Positions 26,921 to 39,048 of a stretch of DNA of 64,000 nucleotides are shown in pieces. This DNA is from Archangium violaceum. Its GTDB lineage: Bacteria; Myxococcota; Myxococcia; Myxococcales; Myxococcaceae. Every line of letters starts with the position of its first letter. The stretch's first letter is position 1. The stretch is taken from contig NZ_CP069338.1 in NCBI RefSeq assembly GCF_016859125.1, positions 6,015,501 through 6,079,500 on the forward strand, read 5' to 3'. The notes under the pieces are model-generated. The model was not told the DNA's origin, searched no databases, and worked only from the letters and a program-made list of their open reading frames with translations. Position numbers and translations under genes: made by a program.

Positions 26921-28057
26921 ATGACGGTCATCCAGGTGCTGTTCTGCGTGCTCTTCCCGGCGGTGGCCATCTGGGCCTCGGAGCGATTCCGCGTGGCGCG
27001 GTTCCTCGGGCCCGTGACGATCTGCTACGTCGCGGGCGTGCTCGCCGCGAACCTGCCGGGAGTGCGGTTGTCCTCGGACACCTCCATGCGCGTGAGCGAG
27101 GCCGCGGTGCCCCTGGCCATCCCCCTGCTGCTGTTCTCCACGGATGTGCGGGAGTGGCCGCGGCTGGCGCGCTCGCTGCTCATCTCCTTCGTGCTGGCGT
27201 GTATCGCGTCGGTCTTCTCCGCCGGTCTCGTGGGCTGGTTCTTCCGCGAGAGGACCGACGAGTGGTGGAAGATCGCCGGCATGTTGGTGGGGGTGTACGT
27301 GGGCGGCACGGCCAACATGGCCGCTGTCGGGCAGATGCTGGAGGTCCGGAGCGAGACCTTCCTCCTGCTCAACGCGGCGGACCTGGTCGCGGGTGGCACC
27401 TACCTCATCTTCCTGCTCACCTTCGCGCAGCGGTTGCTCCTGCGCTTCATGCGGCCCTTCACCGCCGCGCCCCATCACGAGCCCTTCGAGCACCCGGGGG
27501 AGCGGCTCGGCGCCTGGACGCGGCACCACCTGAAGGGAATGGGGCTCGGCTTCGCGCTGGCGGCGCTCATCGTGGCGGTGGTGGCCGGCGTGACGATGGC
27601 CGTGCTGGGCAAGGTGGCGGCAGGTCCGGCGCTGCTCGGCATCACCACCCTGGGCCTCGTGGCCTCGTTGTCGAGGCGGATCCGCGCGCTGGTGGGGCCC
27701 TTCGAGTTGGGGGAGTACATCCTGCTCGTCTTCTGCGTGGCCATGGGCTCGCTGGCCGATGCGAGGCTGCTGATTGGGGGCAGCGTGATGCTGGCCTTCT
27801 TCGTGGCGCTGGTGATGGGGCTCGCCATCCTCCTCCACGTCGCGCTCTCGGTGCTCCTGCGCATCGACGCGGACAGTACGCTCATCTGCTCGACCGCGAC
27901 CATCTACGGGCCCGCGCAGGTTGGCCCGGTGGCGGCGGCGTTGAAGAACCGCAGCCTCGTGGGGCCGGGCCTCACGCTCGGGCTCGCGGGCATCGCCCTG
28001 GGCAACTACCTCGGGCTCGCCACGGCCTGGGGGCTGCGCTGGCTCGCGGGGGGCTGA
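26921..28057 (+). CDS. DUF819 family membrane protein
   Basis: A polytopic protein of 378 residues with about ten membrane helices. The start of the mature fold (LFPAVAIWASERFRVARFLGPVTICYVAGVLAANL) and GMLVGVYVGGTANMAAVGQML are typical of DUF819 (YjcL-like), a transporter-like family of unknown substrate. The ATG at 26921 follows GCGGGAG; a GTG at 26894 would add a nine-residue Ser-rich lead. It is followed 38 bp later by the RCK-domain gene, so the two may be an operon. Confidence 0.85.
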   Translation: MTVIQVLFCVLFPAVAIWASERFRVARFLGPVTICYVAGVLAANLPGVRLSSDTSMRVSEAAVPLAIPLLLFSTDVREWPRLARSLLISFVLACIASVFSAGLVGWFFRERTDEWWKIAGMLVGVYVGGTANMAAVGQMLEVRSETFLLLNAADLVAGGTYLIFLLTFAQRLLLRFMRPFTAAPHHEPFEHPGERLGAWTRHHLKGMGLGFALAALIVAVVAGVTMAVLGKVAAGPALLGITTLGLVASLSRRIRALVGPFELGEYILLVFCVAMGSLADARLLIGGSVMLAFFVALVMGLAILLHVALSVLLRIDADSTLICSTATIYGPAQVGPVAAALKNRSLVGPGLTLGLAGIALGNYLGLATAWGLRWLAGG

Positions 28058-28095
28058 GTGGCCGAGGTGTCACGGGCGTGGTACGGAGGGAGGCG

Positions 28096-29169
28096 ATGGT
28101 GAATCCCCGCCGCCGCCTGGCGATGAACGTGCTCTACCTCGGTGCGCTGCTGCGCCGCTTCCGCACGACGGTCCTCATGGCGGTGCTGCTCTTCGGTTGC
28201 ATGCCGCTGCTGTACCACTGGCGCCATGTCCAGCCGGACGGGCACCCGGTGAGCCTGGGCAAGGCGCTGCGTCACGTCTACTTCCTGCTCTACGGGGAGC
28301 CGTCGCTCGACGTGGATGACGGCCTGTTGATGTTGCTCGACATGGTCATCCCTCCGGTGGGCATCGCGGTGCTGGTCGACGGCGTCGTGCGGTTCGCCTA
28401 CCTCTTCTTCGCCAGACACAGGCAGGACAAGGAGTGGTTCGAGGTGATCGCCGAGACGTTGAAGGGCCACGTGGTGGTGTGCGGCGCGGGGCGGGTGGGG
28501 TACCGGGTGGTGACGCAGCTGCGCATGCTCGGCAAGGACGTGGTGGTGGTGGAGAAGCGCGAGGAGGCGGCCTTCGTCTCGGTGCTGCGCGACGAGCAGG
28601 TGCCGTTGCTCATCGACGACATCCGCAGCCCGCAGTGTCTGCCGCGCACCAACGTGAAGAAGGCGGCGGCCATCGTCTGCGCCACGGACGATGACCTGGC
28701 CAACCTGAACATCGCGCTGGACGCGCGCAGGATGAACCCGGACATCCGCGTGGTCATCCGGCTCTTCGACGACGACCTGGTGGCCAAGGTGCGCGACACC
28801 TTCAAGGCCGAGGCGCTGAGCAGCTCGTCGCTGGCGGCGCCCGCCATGGCGCTGGCCGCGTTGGATCCGCGCATCGTCCACTCGTTCCGCATCGGCACGC
28901 ACCTGATGGTGGTGTCCGTCTTCGAGGCACGCGAGGGGCTGCCGGGGATGACCATCTCCGAGGTGAGGGATCGCTTCGGAGGGCTGACGCTGTCCATGCG
29001 CCGGATGGGGAGCCGCGACGAGTGGCTGCACCCCTCCGGAGAGACGCGCATCCAGGTGGGGGACGCGTTGACCCTCCAGGCCGAGTACAAGGACTACCGG
29101 CAGCTCCGGGCCTACACGATGGAGCCGGATGCGCCCGTCTACTCCCAGCGCATCGACATCGCGTCATGA
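28096..29169 (+). CDS. Two-TM RCK (TrkA-N/TrkA-C) channel-like protein
   Basis: The 357-residue protein has a hydrophobic segment near 20-40 and a second near 90-120, a short loop between them, then a TrkA-N domain (VVVCGAGRVGYRVVTQLRML, Rossmann GxGxxG for NAD/ATP) and a TrkA-C-like domain (about 265-340). The arrangement is that of an RCK-gated potassium channel, but the loop carries no recognisable TxGYG selectivity filter. DDLANLNIALDARRMNPDIRVVIRLFD is the conserved second half of the RCK fold. It probably senses nucleotide or ions and controls cation flux at the inner membrane, or has become a non-conducting regulator. ATG 28096 has a good GGAGGGAGG site. Confidence 0.82.
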   Translation: MVNPRRRLAMNVLYLGALLRRFRTTVLMAVLLFGCMPLLYHWRHVQPDGHPVSLGKALRHVYFLLYGEPSLDVDDGLLMLLDMVIPPVGIAVLVDGVVRFAYLFFARHRQDKEWFEVIAETLKGHVVVCGAGRVGYRVVTQLRMLGKDVVVVEKREEAAFVSVLRDEQVPLLIDDIRSPQCLPRTNVKKAAAIVCATDDDLANLNIALDARRMNPDIRVVIRLFDDDLVAKVRDTFKAEALSSSSLAAPAMALAALDPRIVHSFRIGTHLMVVSVFEAREGLPGMTISEVRDRFGGLTLSMRRMGSRDEWLHPSGETRIQVGDALTLQAEYKDYRQLRAYTMEPDAPVYSQRIDIAS

Positions 29170-29184
29170 GGACCGCGGCCCCGC

Positions 29185-31590
29185 TCAGGCGCCGCGTGCC
29201 AGGGCCCTGCCCGTGGACGCGCGAGCCACCTCCAGGACATCGGCGAGCACGCCCGCCGCGGTGACGGCGCCTCCCGCGCCCGCGCCCTGCACGAGCAGGG
29301 GCCACTCCGTGTGCCGCTCGGTGGTGAAGGCCACGAAGGACTCCGAGCCTCGGAGCCTCGCCGCCGGGTGGTCCTGGGGCACGGCGATGGGGCCGACCTT
29401 CAGCACCGGATGTTGTCCCTCCTTCGCGGGGGGCTCGACACGCGCCAGGTAGCGCAGCACGCGGCGCTCGGCGCGCAGACCCTCGATGCGTGCGGCGAAC
29501 GTCTTGTCCCACGCCTCCAGCGAGGCCAGGAAGCGCTCCACGTCGTCCTCCGCGAGCAGCTGCTTCGGGACGAAGGGCTCCACCTCGACGTCCTCCTGCG
29601 ACACCACGAGCCCCAGCTCCCGCGCGAGGATGAGCGCCTTGCGCGCGACATCCAGCCCCAGCAGGTCATCGCGCGGGTGGGGCTCGGTGTAGCCGCGCTC
29701 GCGCGCGAGGCGGACGGCCCTCGACAGGGGCAGGCCCTGCGTGAGCTGGTCACACAGGAAGCCCAGCGTCCCGGACAGGCAGCCCTCGATGAGGCGCACC
29801 TTGTCTCCCGTGCGTACCAGGTCCGCGAGCGTGCGGATGACGGGGAGGCTCGCGCCGACGGTGGTCTCGTAGTGCCAGGCCCGCTGGTTCGCCCGGGCCG
29901 TGCTGAAGAGCTGCTCCCTCGACTCCCAGGGCAGCGCCAGCGGCTTCTTGTTCGCCGTGACGACGTGGATGCCCCGCTTGAAGGCCTCCGCGTACAGGAA
30001 GCCCATTCCATCCGCCGCGGTGCAGTCCACGAGCACCGGCGTGGGCAGCCGGCGCATCCGATCGAGCACCTCCAGCAGGTCTCCGGGCCCCGAGCCGCTC
30101 CGCTGCGTCTGGTCCAGCCGCTCGCGCCACTGGTTCAGCGGCACGCCTCGCGTGTCGAAGAGCAGGTGCCGGGTGTCGACGATGCCCGTCACGCGGAGCC
30201 GTGCCCCGTGCTCGCGCGCCAGCACGGACTGCTGGGAGCGGAGCTGCTCCAGCAGGTTGCCGCCGACGGTGCCCCGCCCCAGCAGGAGCAGGTTCACCTC
30301 CGTGAGGGGCTCCACCGACGGCGCGCGTGAGCCCCCTCCGCCTCCCGGGGGCAGGGCGAGCGCGCGTCGCAGCAGCGCGTCCAGCCGTCCCCACTCGATG
30401 AGGAAGCCGTCATGCCCGTGGATGCTGGAGATCTCCGCGTACTCCGCGTGCCGTCCCTGGCCGCGCAGCCGCTCCACGAGCTTCTTCATGTGCTCGGGGT
30501 AGAAGAGCTGGTCGTTGTCGATGCCCACGGCCAGGGTGCTCGCCCGGATGCGCGAGACGCCCCACTCCCCGTCCGGCTCACCCTCGGGCGCGCGCGAGAG
30601 ATCGTGGTGGTCCATGGCTCCCAGCAGCGCGAGGTACGACCGCGCGTCGAAGCGCGCCCGCAGCTTCTGACCCTGGTACTCGAGGTAGCTCTGGATGGGG
30701 TAGAGCGCGCGCGAGGACCAGCTCGGGTTCTTCCCGTGGACCGCGTCCAGGCCCGGCTCCGCCCGGTAGGTGAGCATGGCGAGCTGCCGCGCCAGCTCCA
30801 GGCCCCGCGCGGGCGCCTCCGGGAACTCCGGATCCAGCAGCAGCGCCTGCCTCGCCACGTGGTTCCATCCCACCACCCACGTGCTCGCCTCCGCGGCGGC
30901 GGCGATGGGGGCGATGCGCTCGAAGCGCTCGGGATCCAGCACCGCCAGGCACAGGACGATCATCCCTCCCAGCGAGCCGCCCGCGAGGAGTGACACCCGC
31001 TCGATGCCCAGGGCGTCCAGCGCCTGCAGGATGGCTCGCGCCTGATCCCACGGCGTGAGGGTGGCCGGCAGTTGGTGCTCGTTGAGCCGCAGGTCCCCCT
31101 TGGGCAGGGGCGCGGGGGGCACGAACCGGCTGTCGTCCACCCGCAGCGGGAAGCCCTCGTCCGCCGGGCCCGAGCTCCCGTAACAGGAGCCCAGGTTGTT
31201 GAAGCACAGAAGTCGCACCTTCTCCGGGTCGAACACCTTGCCCGGGCCGATGACCGGCTCCCACCAGCCGCCCGGGCCTCCCGCGCGCATGTCTCCGGTG
31301 AGCGCGTGGACCAGCAGCACCGTGGGCACCGAGGCGTCCGGACTCGCCGGTCCGTTCGGGCGGGGCGTCTCCGCGAGTGCGCGCAGTTGCTCCTTCGTCC
31401 GGCGCACGACTCGCAAGGCGTTCTCGCGCACCGTCTCCTCGGGAATGATGTGCGCCCGCGCGCGCAGCCACGGCAGATCCTGCTCGGGTCCCCACCACCA
31501 GCCTCTCGCGACGTGGGATGTGACCCGGGCTCCTGCTTCGAGTGGCAGGTCGGGAAGCGGGAGATCGAAGACGCCTGGCGGTGGGGTCAT
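29185..31590 (-). CDS. metX: Homoserine O-acyltransferase - homoserine dehydrogenase fusion
   Basis: One 801-residue frame encodes two enzymes. Residues ~20-412 are MetX, an alpha/beta hydrolase: LVHALTGD (94-100), NNLGSCYGSSGP, nucleophile elbow AGGSLGGM with Ser206, Asp near 360 and His393 in HGHDGFL. A Pro/Gly linker (414-425) leads to homoserine dehydrogenase: LLGRGTVGGNL (437-446, NAD(P) fold), TANKKPLALPW, and GCLSGTLGF with PRDDLLGLDVARK for substrate. Reducing aspartate semialdehyde to homoserine and acylating it in one polypeptide feeds the O-acylhomoserine sulfhydrylase encoded just upstream. Separate genes are the norm. ATG 31590 chosen; an in-frame ATG 63 bp upstream gives a non-conserved lead. 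Confidence 0.93.
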   Translation of the reverse strand: MTPPPGVFDLPLPDLPLEAGARVTSHVARGWWWGPEQDLPWLRARAHIIPEETVRENALRVVRRTKEQLRALAETPRPNGPASPDASVPTVLLVHALTGDMRAGGPGGWWEPVIGPGKVFDPEKVRLLCFNNLGSCYGSSGPADEGFPLRVDDSRFVPPAPLPKGDLRLNEHQLPATLTPWDQARAILQALDALGIERVSLLAGGSLGGMIVLCLAVLDPERFERIAPIAAAAEASTWVVGWNHVARQALLLDPEFPEAPARGLELARQLAMLTYRAEPGLDAVHGKNPSWSSRALYPIQSYLEYQGQKLRARFDARSYLALLGAMDHHDLSRAPEGEPDGEWGVSRIRASTLAVGIDNDQLFYPEHMKKLVERLRGQGRHAEYAEISSIHGHDGFLIEWGRLDALLRRALALPPGGGGGSRAPSVEPLTEVNLLLLGRGTVGGNLLEQLRSQQSVLAREHGARLRVTGIVDTRHLLFDTRGVPLNQWRERLDQTQRSGSGPGDLLEVLDRMRRLPTPVLVDCTAADGMGFLYAEAFKRGIHVVTANKKPLALPWESREQLFSTARANQRAWHYETTVGASLPVIRTLADLVRTGDKVRLIEGCLSGTLGFLCDQLTQGLPLSRAVRLARERGYTEPHPRDDLLGLDVARKALILARELGLVVSQEDVEVEPFVPKQLLAEDDVERFLASLEAWDKTFAARIEGLRAERRVLRYLARVEPPAKEGQHPVLKVGPIAVPQDHPAARLRGSESFVAFTTERHTEWPLLVQGAGAGGAVTAAGVLADVLEVARASTGRALARGA

Positions 31591-31644
31591 GGTGGGGTCC
31601 TGCTGGGGATGCGTTTGGGAGACAGGGGGGAGGGCGGGGACGGA

Positions 31645-31680
31645 TACCCTCACCCCGTCCCTCTCCCGGAGGGAGAGGGG
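31645..31680. repeat. Dispersed hairpin repeat, copy 1
   Basis: Carries a perfect stem CCCTCTCCC / GGGAGAGGG with a 3-nt spacer. The same element occurs at 39990-40022 and 46757-46792. This copy lies 11 bp past the stop of metY, between metY and metX-hom. It probably acts as a terminator or mRNA 3'-end stabiliser. Confidence 0.75.
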
Positions 31681-31690
31681 AAGTGGGGAC

Positions 31691-33103
<1,413 letters not shown>

Positions 33104-33185
33104 TCAACCGGCGGCGGGCGGGAGCCCACCACTCGGCATCCGCATTCGACGATGGGCGAAGGGCGCGAAGGTCATTGCGAGGAGC

Positions 33186-33214
33186 AACATGGCCTCTCTC
33201 CGCCATGGTGTCAA
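33186..33214 (-). promoter_or_regulatory. Candidate sigma-70 promoter for metY
   Basis: Read on the minus strand, TTGACA (33214-33209) is followed after 17 bp by CATGTT (33191-33186). The -35 is a perfect consensus; the -10 is weak. It would start metY with a leader of about 200 nt. Confidence 0.35.
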
Positions 33215-33217
33215 GGT

Positions 33218-33249
33218 ATCCGTTATACAGGATGTCCGTTATGACGGAT
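33218..33249. promoter_or_regulatory. TCCGTTAT repeat cluster, possible operator
   Basis: TCCGTTAT occurs at 33219-33226 and 33235-33242 in direct orientation; ATCCGT at 33218-33223 and its complement ACGGAT at 33244-33249 form an outer dyad. It abuts the candidate metY -35. Regulator unknown. Confidence 0.4.
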
Positions 33250-33262
33250 GGGTCACGCGGGA

Positions 33263-33280
33263 ACATGCCGCTCGGCATGT
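33263..33280. promoter_or_regulatory. Perfect inverted repeat ACATGCCG/CGGCATGT
   Basis: Eight-bp arms separated by two bases, 103 bp before the sugar transferase start. Size and form fit an operator for a dimeric regulator; a role is inferred. Confidence 0.4.
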
Positions 33281-33352
33281 GGGCAACCGAGCGAGCGTGG
33301 GGCGCCTCCAACCGAACAGGTCGGGCGGCCGGGTCTGGCCGGGGATTGGACT

Positions 33353-33369
33353 CACCCTGAATCAGGGTG
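33353..33369. promoter_or_regulatory. Perfect palindrome CACCCTGA-A-TCAGGGTG
   Basis: Eight-bp arms around one base, ending 13 bp before the GTG of the sugar transferase gene, where a bound protein or an RNA hairpin could affect translation or transcription. Confidence 0.45.
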
Positions 33370-33382
33370 TCACTATGAGAGG

Positions 33383-34954
33383 GTGAGCCCCCCTGCTTCG
33401 CCCGTCCCTCCTCCGGGGACCACCACCGCATCGGGCCGCTTCCTCGCGGTCAAACCCCTCTGGCTGGTGCCTCCTCGGGTCGTCTTGCAGCGCCGTGCCT
33501 CGCGTACGTTGCTGATGCATGCGCTGAGGGCCACTTCGCGTGTGTTGTTGTTGTTCGCCATGGACGTCGCGGCCTTCCTCATGGCCCGCGCGGCCCTGGG
33601 TGTCGTGCAGACCAGCCACAAGCTGGAGCCCCTCGACGCGGCCACCCGGTGGGCCGTGCCGCCGCTCGGCTCGGCCGGTGGATGGCAGATGGGCGCCGCC
33701 GTCGTGGTGGGCCTGCTCATCGCGGGGGCCTATCACTCGGGAGACGACTGGCGCTCGCCGCGGCGCATCTTCAGTGGCGTCCTGCTCGCCGTGGGCCTCG
33801 TGCTCTGGCGAGACCTGTGGCTGCGTGGCATCGCCCCCGTGGTGGTGCACTACTTCACGGCGGTGGTGGGCCTGGGCGCCTCCGTCATGCTGACCCGCTT
33901 CCTGTTGGATCGGATCATCGCCCGGCTGATCCGCATGCCCGCCTTCCACTCTCCCGCGGAGCGGGTGATGTTGGTGGGGGATCCGGACGATCCCTCCTGC
34001 CAGCGGGTGCGCGAGCGCCTGGAGCACTTCGGCGTCCTGGAGGTGGTGGGGTGGGTCTCTCCCCACGTGCCCGTCCTCCCCCTCGAGACGCCCCAGGGTC
34101 GGAGCGAGGCCGTGCTCGGCTCCGTGGACGACCTCTGGAACGTGCTGCAGCACAACGCCGTGGACACCGTGGTGATGTGCAGCCTGGTGGACGACGAGCA
34201 GCTCAAGCTGCTGCTGGAGGCGGTGGTGTCCGCGGGCGTCCGGCTGCTGGCCGTGTCCCGCTATGACCGGCTCGGCTGGGTGCGCCCCTCGCCCATCTCC
34301 TACCGCTCGCTGTCCTTCATGGAGCTGACGGTGCCCTCGCTGCGCGCGCAGCAGCTGTGGGTCAAGCGGGGCATGGATCTGCTGTGCGCGGGGCTGGGGT
34401 TGTTGCTCATCTCCCCGCTGCTGACGCTCATCGCGATCGCCATCAAGCTGGACTCGCGCGGCCCCGTCTTCTTCGCCCAGGAGCGGGTGGGGCAGGGTGG
34501 CCGTACCTTCCGCATGCTCAAGTTCCGCACCATGCGGGTGGGGGCGGACGCGGAGAAGGCGAAGCTGGCCCACCTCAACACCAGCGGCGACGCGCGCCTG
34601 TTCAAGATTCCCAATGATCCCCGCGTCACCCGCGTGGGCGCCCTCCTGCGCAAGTGGAGCCTGGACGAGCTGCCCCAGCTCTTCAACGTGATGCGCGGGG
34701 AGATGTCGCTGGTGGGGCCGAGGCCCTTCTTCGAGTCGGACCTGGCCAACTACCACGAGCACCACTTCGGCCGGCTGGGGGCCCTTCCGGGCATCACCGG
34801 CCTGTGGCAGGTCAGTGGCCGCAGCTCCATCACCGACTTCGAGGAGGTGGTCCGGCTCGACTGCGAGTACATCCACCGCTGGTCGCTCTGGCTGGACCTG
34901 GAGATCCTCCTCAAGACGTTGCCGGCCGTGCTGCGGCGCACCGGCGCCTACTGA
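33383..34954 (+). CDS. Exopolysaccharide-initiating sugar transferase (WbaP/EpsZ type)
   Basis: This polyisoprenyl-phosphate hexose-1-phosphate transferase has 523 residues. Four hydrophobic segments occupy the N-terminal ~170 residues, then a CoA-binding-like Rossmann domain ([23 protein letters not shown]). A fifth membrane re-entrant helix begins the catalytic part ([20 protein letters not shown]), followed by [22 protein letters not shown], the [12 protein letters not shown] motif and GLWQVSGRS. It loads the first sugar onto undecaprenyl phosphate for exopolysaccharide or O-antigen synthesis; no partner genes are adjacent. The GTG at 33383 is the first credible start but has a weak binding site. 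Its 3' end overlaps deoD by 7 bp (convergent). Confidence 0.92.
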   Translation: MSPPASPVPPPGTTTASGRFLAVKPLWLVPPRVVLQRRASRTLLMHALRATSRVLLLFAMDVAAFLMARAALGVVQTSHKLEPLDAATRWAVPPLGSAGGWQMGAAVVVGLLIAGAYHSGDDWRSPRRIFSGVLLAVGLVLWRDLWLRGIAPVVVHYFTAVVGLGASVMLTRFLLDRIIARLIRMPAFHSPAERVMLVGDPDDPSCQRVRERLEHFGVLEVVGWVSPHVPVLPLETPQGRSEAVLGSVDDLWNVLQHNAVDTVVMCSLVDDEQLKLLLEAVVSAGVRLLAVSRYDRLGWVRPSPISYRSLSFMELTVPSLRAQQLWVKRGMDLLCAGLGLLLISPLLTLIAIAIKLDSRGPVFFAQERVGQGGRTFRMLKFRTMRVGADAEKAKLAHLNTSGDARLFKIPNDPRVTRVGALLRKWSLDELPQLFNVMRGEMSLVGPRPFFESDLANYHEHHFGRLGALPGITGLWQVSGRSSITDFEEVVRLDCEYIHRWSLWLDLEILLKTLPAVLRRTGAY

Positions 34955-35658
34955 GCGACGGCCACGTCCAGGGCGAGCTCGATCATCTCGTCGAACGAGG
35001 TCTGTCGGGCCTCGGGGCTGAGCGCCTCGTGGGTGCGCAGGTGGTCGGAGACGGTGAGCAGCGCGAGCGCGCGGGCGCCGAACTCGGCCGCGACGCCGTA
35101 CAGGCCGGCCACCTCCATCTCCACGGCGAGCATGCCCATGCGCTCGTGGACCTCGTAGGTCTGGTGGGGAGGGCCGTAGAAGAGATCCGAGGTGAAGACG
35201 GAGCCGGTGCGCACCGGCTTCCCGCGGCGCTCGGCGGCCTCCACCGCCAGCCGGGCCAGGGAGAAGTCCGCCACGGCGGGGAAGTCGAAGCCCTGCAGGC
35301 GCATGCGATTCACGTTGGAGTCGGTACCGGCGGCGAGCGCGACGATGACGTCGCGCAGCTTCACGTCCGGGCGCAGGGCGCCGCAGCTGCCCACGCGGAT
35401 GAGGACGCGGGCGCCGTACTGCTGGATGAGCTCGGTGGCGTAGATGGAGATGGAGGGAATCCCCATTCCATGGCCCATGACGGAGATCTTCCGGCCGCGG
35501 TTGGTGCCCGTGAAGCCGAGCATGTTGCGGACCGAGGTGACCTCGCGCGCGTCCTGGAGGAAGCGCTGGGCGATGTAGCGGGCACGCAGCGGGTCGCCGG
35601 GCATGAGGACCACGTCGGCGAAGTCTCCCGGTGCGGCGGAGATGTGGGGGGTAGGCAT
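34948..35658 (-). CDS. deoD: Purine nucleoside phosphorylase, DeoD type
   Basis: A 236-residue enzyme matching the hexameric bacterial [11 protein letters not shown] at the N-terminus, [15 protein letters not shown] (phosphate binding), [53 protein letters not shown] (nucleoside 2'/3'-OH) and the catalytic Asp in [10 protein letters not shown]. It cleaves purine ribo- and deoxyribonucleosides with phosphate in the cytoplasm. It stands alone here, convergent with the sugar transferase. Confidence 0.96.
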   Translation of the reverse strand: MPTPHISAAPGDFADVVLMPGDPLRARYIAQRFLQDAREVTSVRNMLGFTGTNRGRKISVMGHGMGIPSISIYATELIQQYGARVLIRVGSCGALRPDVKLRDVIVALAAGTDSNVNRMRLQGFDFPAVADFSLARLAVEAAERRGKPVRTGSVFTSDLFYGPPHQTYEVHERMGMLAVEMEVAGLYGVAAEFGARALALLTVSDHLRTHEALSPEARQTSFDEMIELALDVAVAQ

Positions 35659-35705
35659 GGCGGGGCAGCATAGCCCCTCCGGAGTCCCGCGAGGGAGCCA
35701 GAGGT

Positions 35706-36305
35706 TCAGGCACCCCGGCGGAAGGCGTGGCCCTCGCCCCAGCCGTTGACGGGCCAGAAGCGGATGCCCTCGGGCGACGTGCCCAGGATGGCATCCACCA
35801 CCGGTTGGGCGAAGACATAGGTGGACGAGGACTCGGCCAGGCGGAACAGCAGCCGCCGCTCTGGAGGCACCTCGTCAATGGCCTTCATGTCCAGTACCAG
35901 GTGCCGGATGCCCAGGATGTATCGGGAATCGTCCTCGTCCTCCGTGATGTCCGAGGCGGCCCTGTCCACGCAGGCGATGAAGTTCCAGACGTTGAGGATG
36001 AAGTAGGGGTACTCGCGCGTGGGGGTTTCCACCACGGCGGGTACCAGTTGCACGTCTGGCAGCTGCAACGCCTCGATGACCTGGGCCACCTTCCGGGTAA
36101 GGACGGGAAGAGGCAGTGAGAGGTGGTCGGCCATGATGGGGCTGCGGGGTTCGGGGCGGCCCAGCCGCAAGCGCACGGGAGTCGATTCCGGCTCCACGAA
36201 TCGCTTCGTATGCAGCGAATGACGAGCGGGGCCATTGTCGACGAAGGCGAGAAGAGGATGCGAGTCGTTGGAGGCGCGGCCGTGGACGTAATAGGTGTGA
36301 TTCAC
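35706..36305 (-). CDS. Imm11-like immunity protein
   Basis: The 199-residue protein's central and C-terminal parts ([56 protein letters not shown]) follow the pattern of the Imm11/DUF1629 family, immunity proteins of polymorphic toxin systems. Its GTG start overlaps the stop of the upstream AHH nuclease gene by four bases (GTGA), the expected coupling of a toxin with its antidote. Inferred role: binds and neutralises that nuclease in the cytoplasm. Confidence 0.78.
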   Translation of the reverse strand: MNHTYYVHGRASNDSHPLLAFVDNGPARHSLHTKRFVEPESTPVRLRLGRPEPRSPIMADHLSLPLPVLTRKVAQVIEALQLPDVQLVPAVVETPTREYPYFILNVWNFIACVDRAASDITEDEDDSRYILGIRHLVLDMKAIDEVPPERRLLFRLAESSSTYVFAQPVVDAILGTSPEGIRFWPVNGWGEGHAFRRGA

Positions 36306-37078
36306 TTTCCGAGCTCCAGGGGCATGTCGTGAGGCGGTAGCTCCTTGTTCGTCTGCGCATGTCGCAGCCCATGACGTCGCTGGTGTGGGCAGTAGGGGTT
36401 CTTGTTCTGCTCGTCCGCCTCCTTCTTGGCGCGCAGAGACTTCACCCCGCCGCAACCAGCACCTCCCGGCCCGTAGTCCTCGCCATCCCACGTCAGCGTC
36501 CAGCGGAACGCGCTCACTTCTCGCAAGATGTCCCGGCTCAGCCTGTCGAGCAGCGCGCGCACCCTGCCGGGATTCATGCAGAATTCCCCGGAACGGACTC
36601 TCTCTTCCAGCTCTCGCAGCTTGCACTTGACGCCGTCGGGATACGAGAGGCTCGGCTCGTCGGCATGGCCCGCCTTGTGGCTGCCCCGGTGCACAGGAAC
36701 GCCCAGCTGGCACGCCAGTTCCATGTCGTGCGGCAGCATGACGCCGTTGTTCGCGTGGTTGATGTTGTAGGAGAACCACGAGCACACCTCCGGCCAGAAC
36801 TCATCGTCCATGGCCTCGCCGCAGATGAGGTGGTGGGCGGCCAGGGAGAAGACGCCGGTGTACCAGGGGTGCTGCTCTCGCGAGGTGTCCCGGAGGATGT
36901 TTCGAGCCAGCGCGATGCTCGAGTCCACGGAGGTGCCTCCACCCTCCATTCCCGGATGCGTCTGCTTGTCCTCGCCGCAGTGTGGGCACGGGTCCGGTGG
37001 CGGCTTCCATCGAGGCAGCTCGGGCGCGGAGCCTCCCGTCTCGAAGCGGACGCGGTGTCCGCGGATGACGACGGGCAT
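36302..37078 (-). CDS. AHH-family nuclease toxin
   Basis: This 258-residue protein has a strong GGAAGGAGG binding site. Residues ~76-140 carry the AHH nuclease signature of the HNH/Endo VII superfamily: SLAAHHLICG (His82, His83), the NINHANNGVMLP core and GVPVHRGSH. An N-terminal CPHC (31-34) and C-terminal cysteines may bind zinc. There is no signal peptide and no long delivery region, so it would need a carrier such as a type VI tip. The downstream overlapping gene looks like Imm11. Third-position G/C bias is weaker than in the housekeeping neighbours, suggesting horizontal gain. Confidence 0.8.
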   Translation of the reverse strand: MPVVIRGHRVRFETGGSAPELPRWKPPPDPCPHCGEDKQTHPGMEGGGTSVDSSIALARNILRDTSREQHPWYTGVFSLAAHHLICGEAMDDEFWPEVCSWFSYNINHANNGVMLPHDMELACQLGVPVHRGSHKAGHADEPSLSYPDGVKCKLRELEERVRSGEFCMNPGRVRALLDRLSRDILREVSAFRWTLTWDGEDYGPGGAGCGGVKSLRAKKEADEQNKNPYCPHQRRHGLRHAQTNKELPPHDMPLELGK

Positions 37079-37216
37079 GACGCTCCTCCTTCCGCAGGAC
37101 GTGGCTCGACGTGCTCCGGCTTGTCCATTGTAGCCGTCAGGCGCGCACTCCGAGCGCATTCGGACCCGGGGTTGTGGGCAGGCTGACAATGCCAGCGTGG
37201 TGGTGCCCACAACGCG

Positions 37217-37249
37217 AAGGGCCCGGAACCCTCGCGGTTCCGAGCCCTT
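37217..37249. terminator. Hairpin terminator downstream of P5C dehydrogenase
   Basis: AAGGGCCCGGAACC (37217-37230) pairs with GGTTCCGAGCCCTT (37236-37249) around a 5-nt loop, with one mismatch, 33 bp past the stop of the dehydrogenase gene on the minus strand and before the nuclease promoter region. Confidence 0.65.
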
Positions 37250-37281
37250 GACCCACGTCCGGAGCGCCCTTCTCCCGGGGC

Positions 37282-38919
<1,638 letters not shown>

Positions 38920-39048
38920 GCGGAGCACCTCGGTGGGAATGCGAAAGGGCGGCGGAGCATAGCCCTTCGTTCCGGTGGTTGAATCTTCGAGGTATGTAAA
39001 ACCCACACCGCCGAACATCACATCCATCACCCAGACTGAGGGTTTCAC

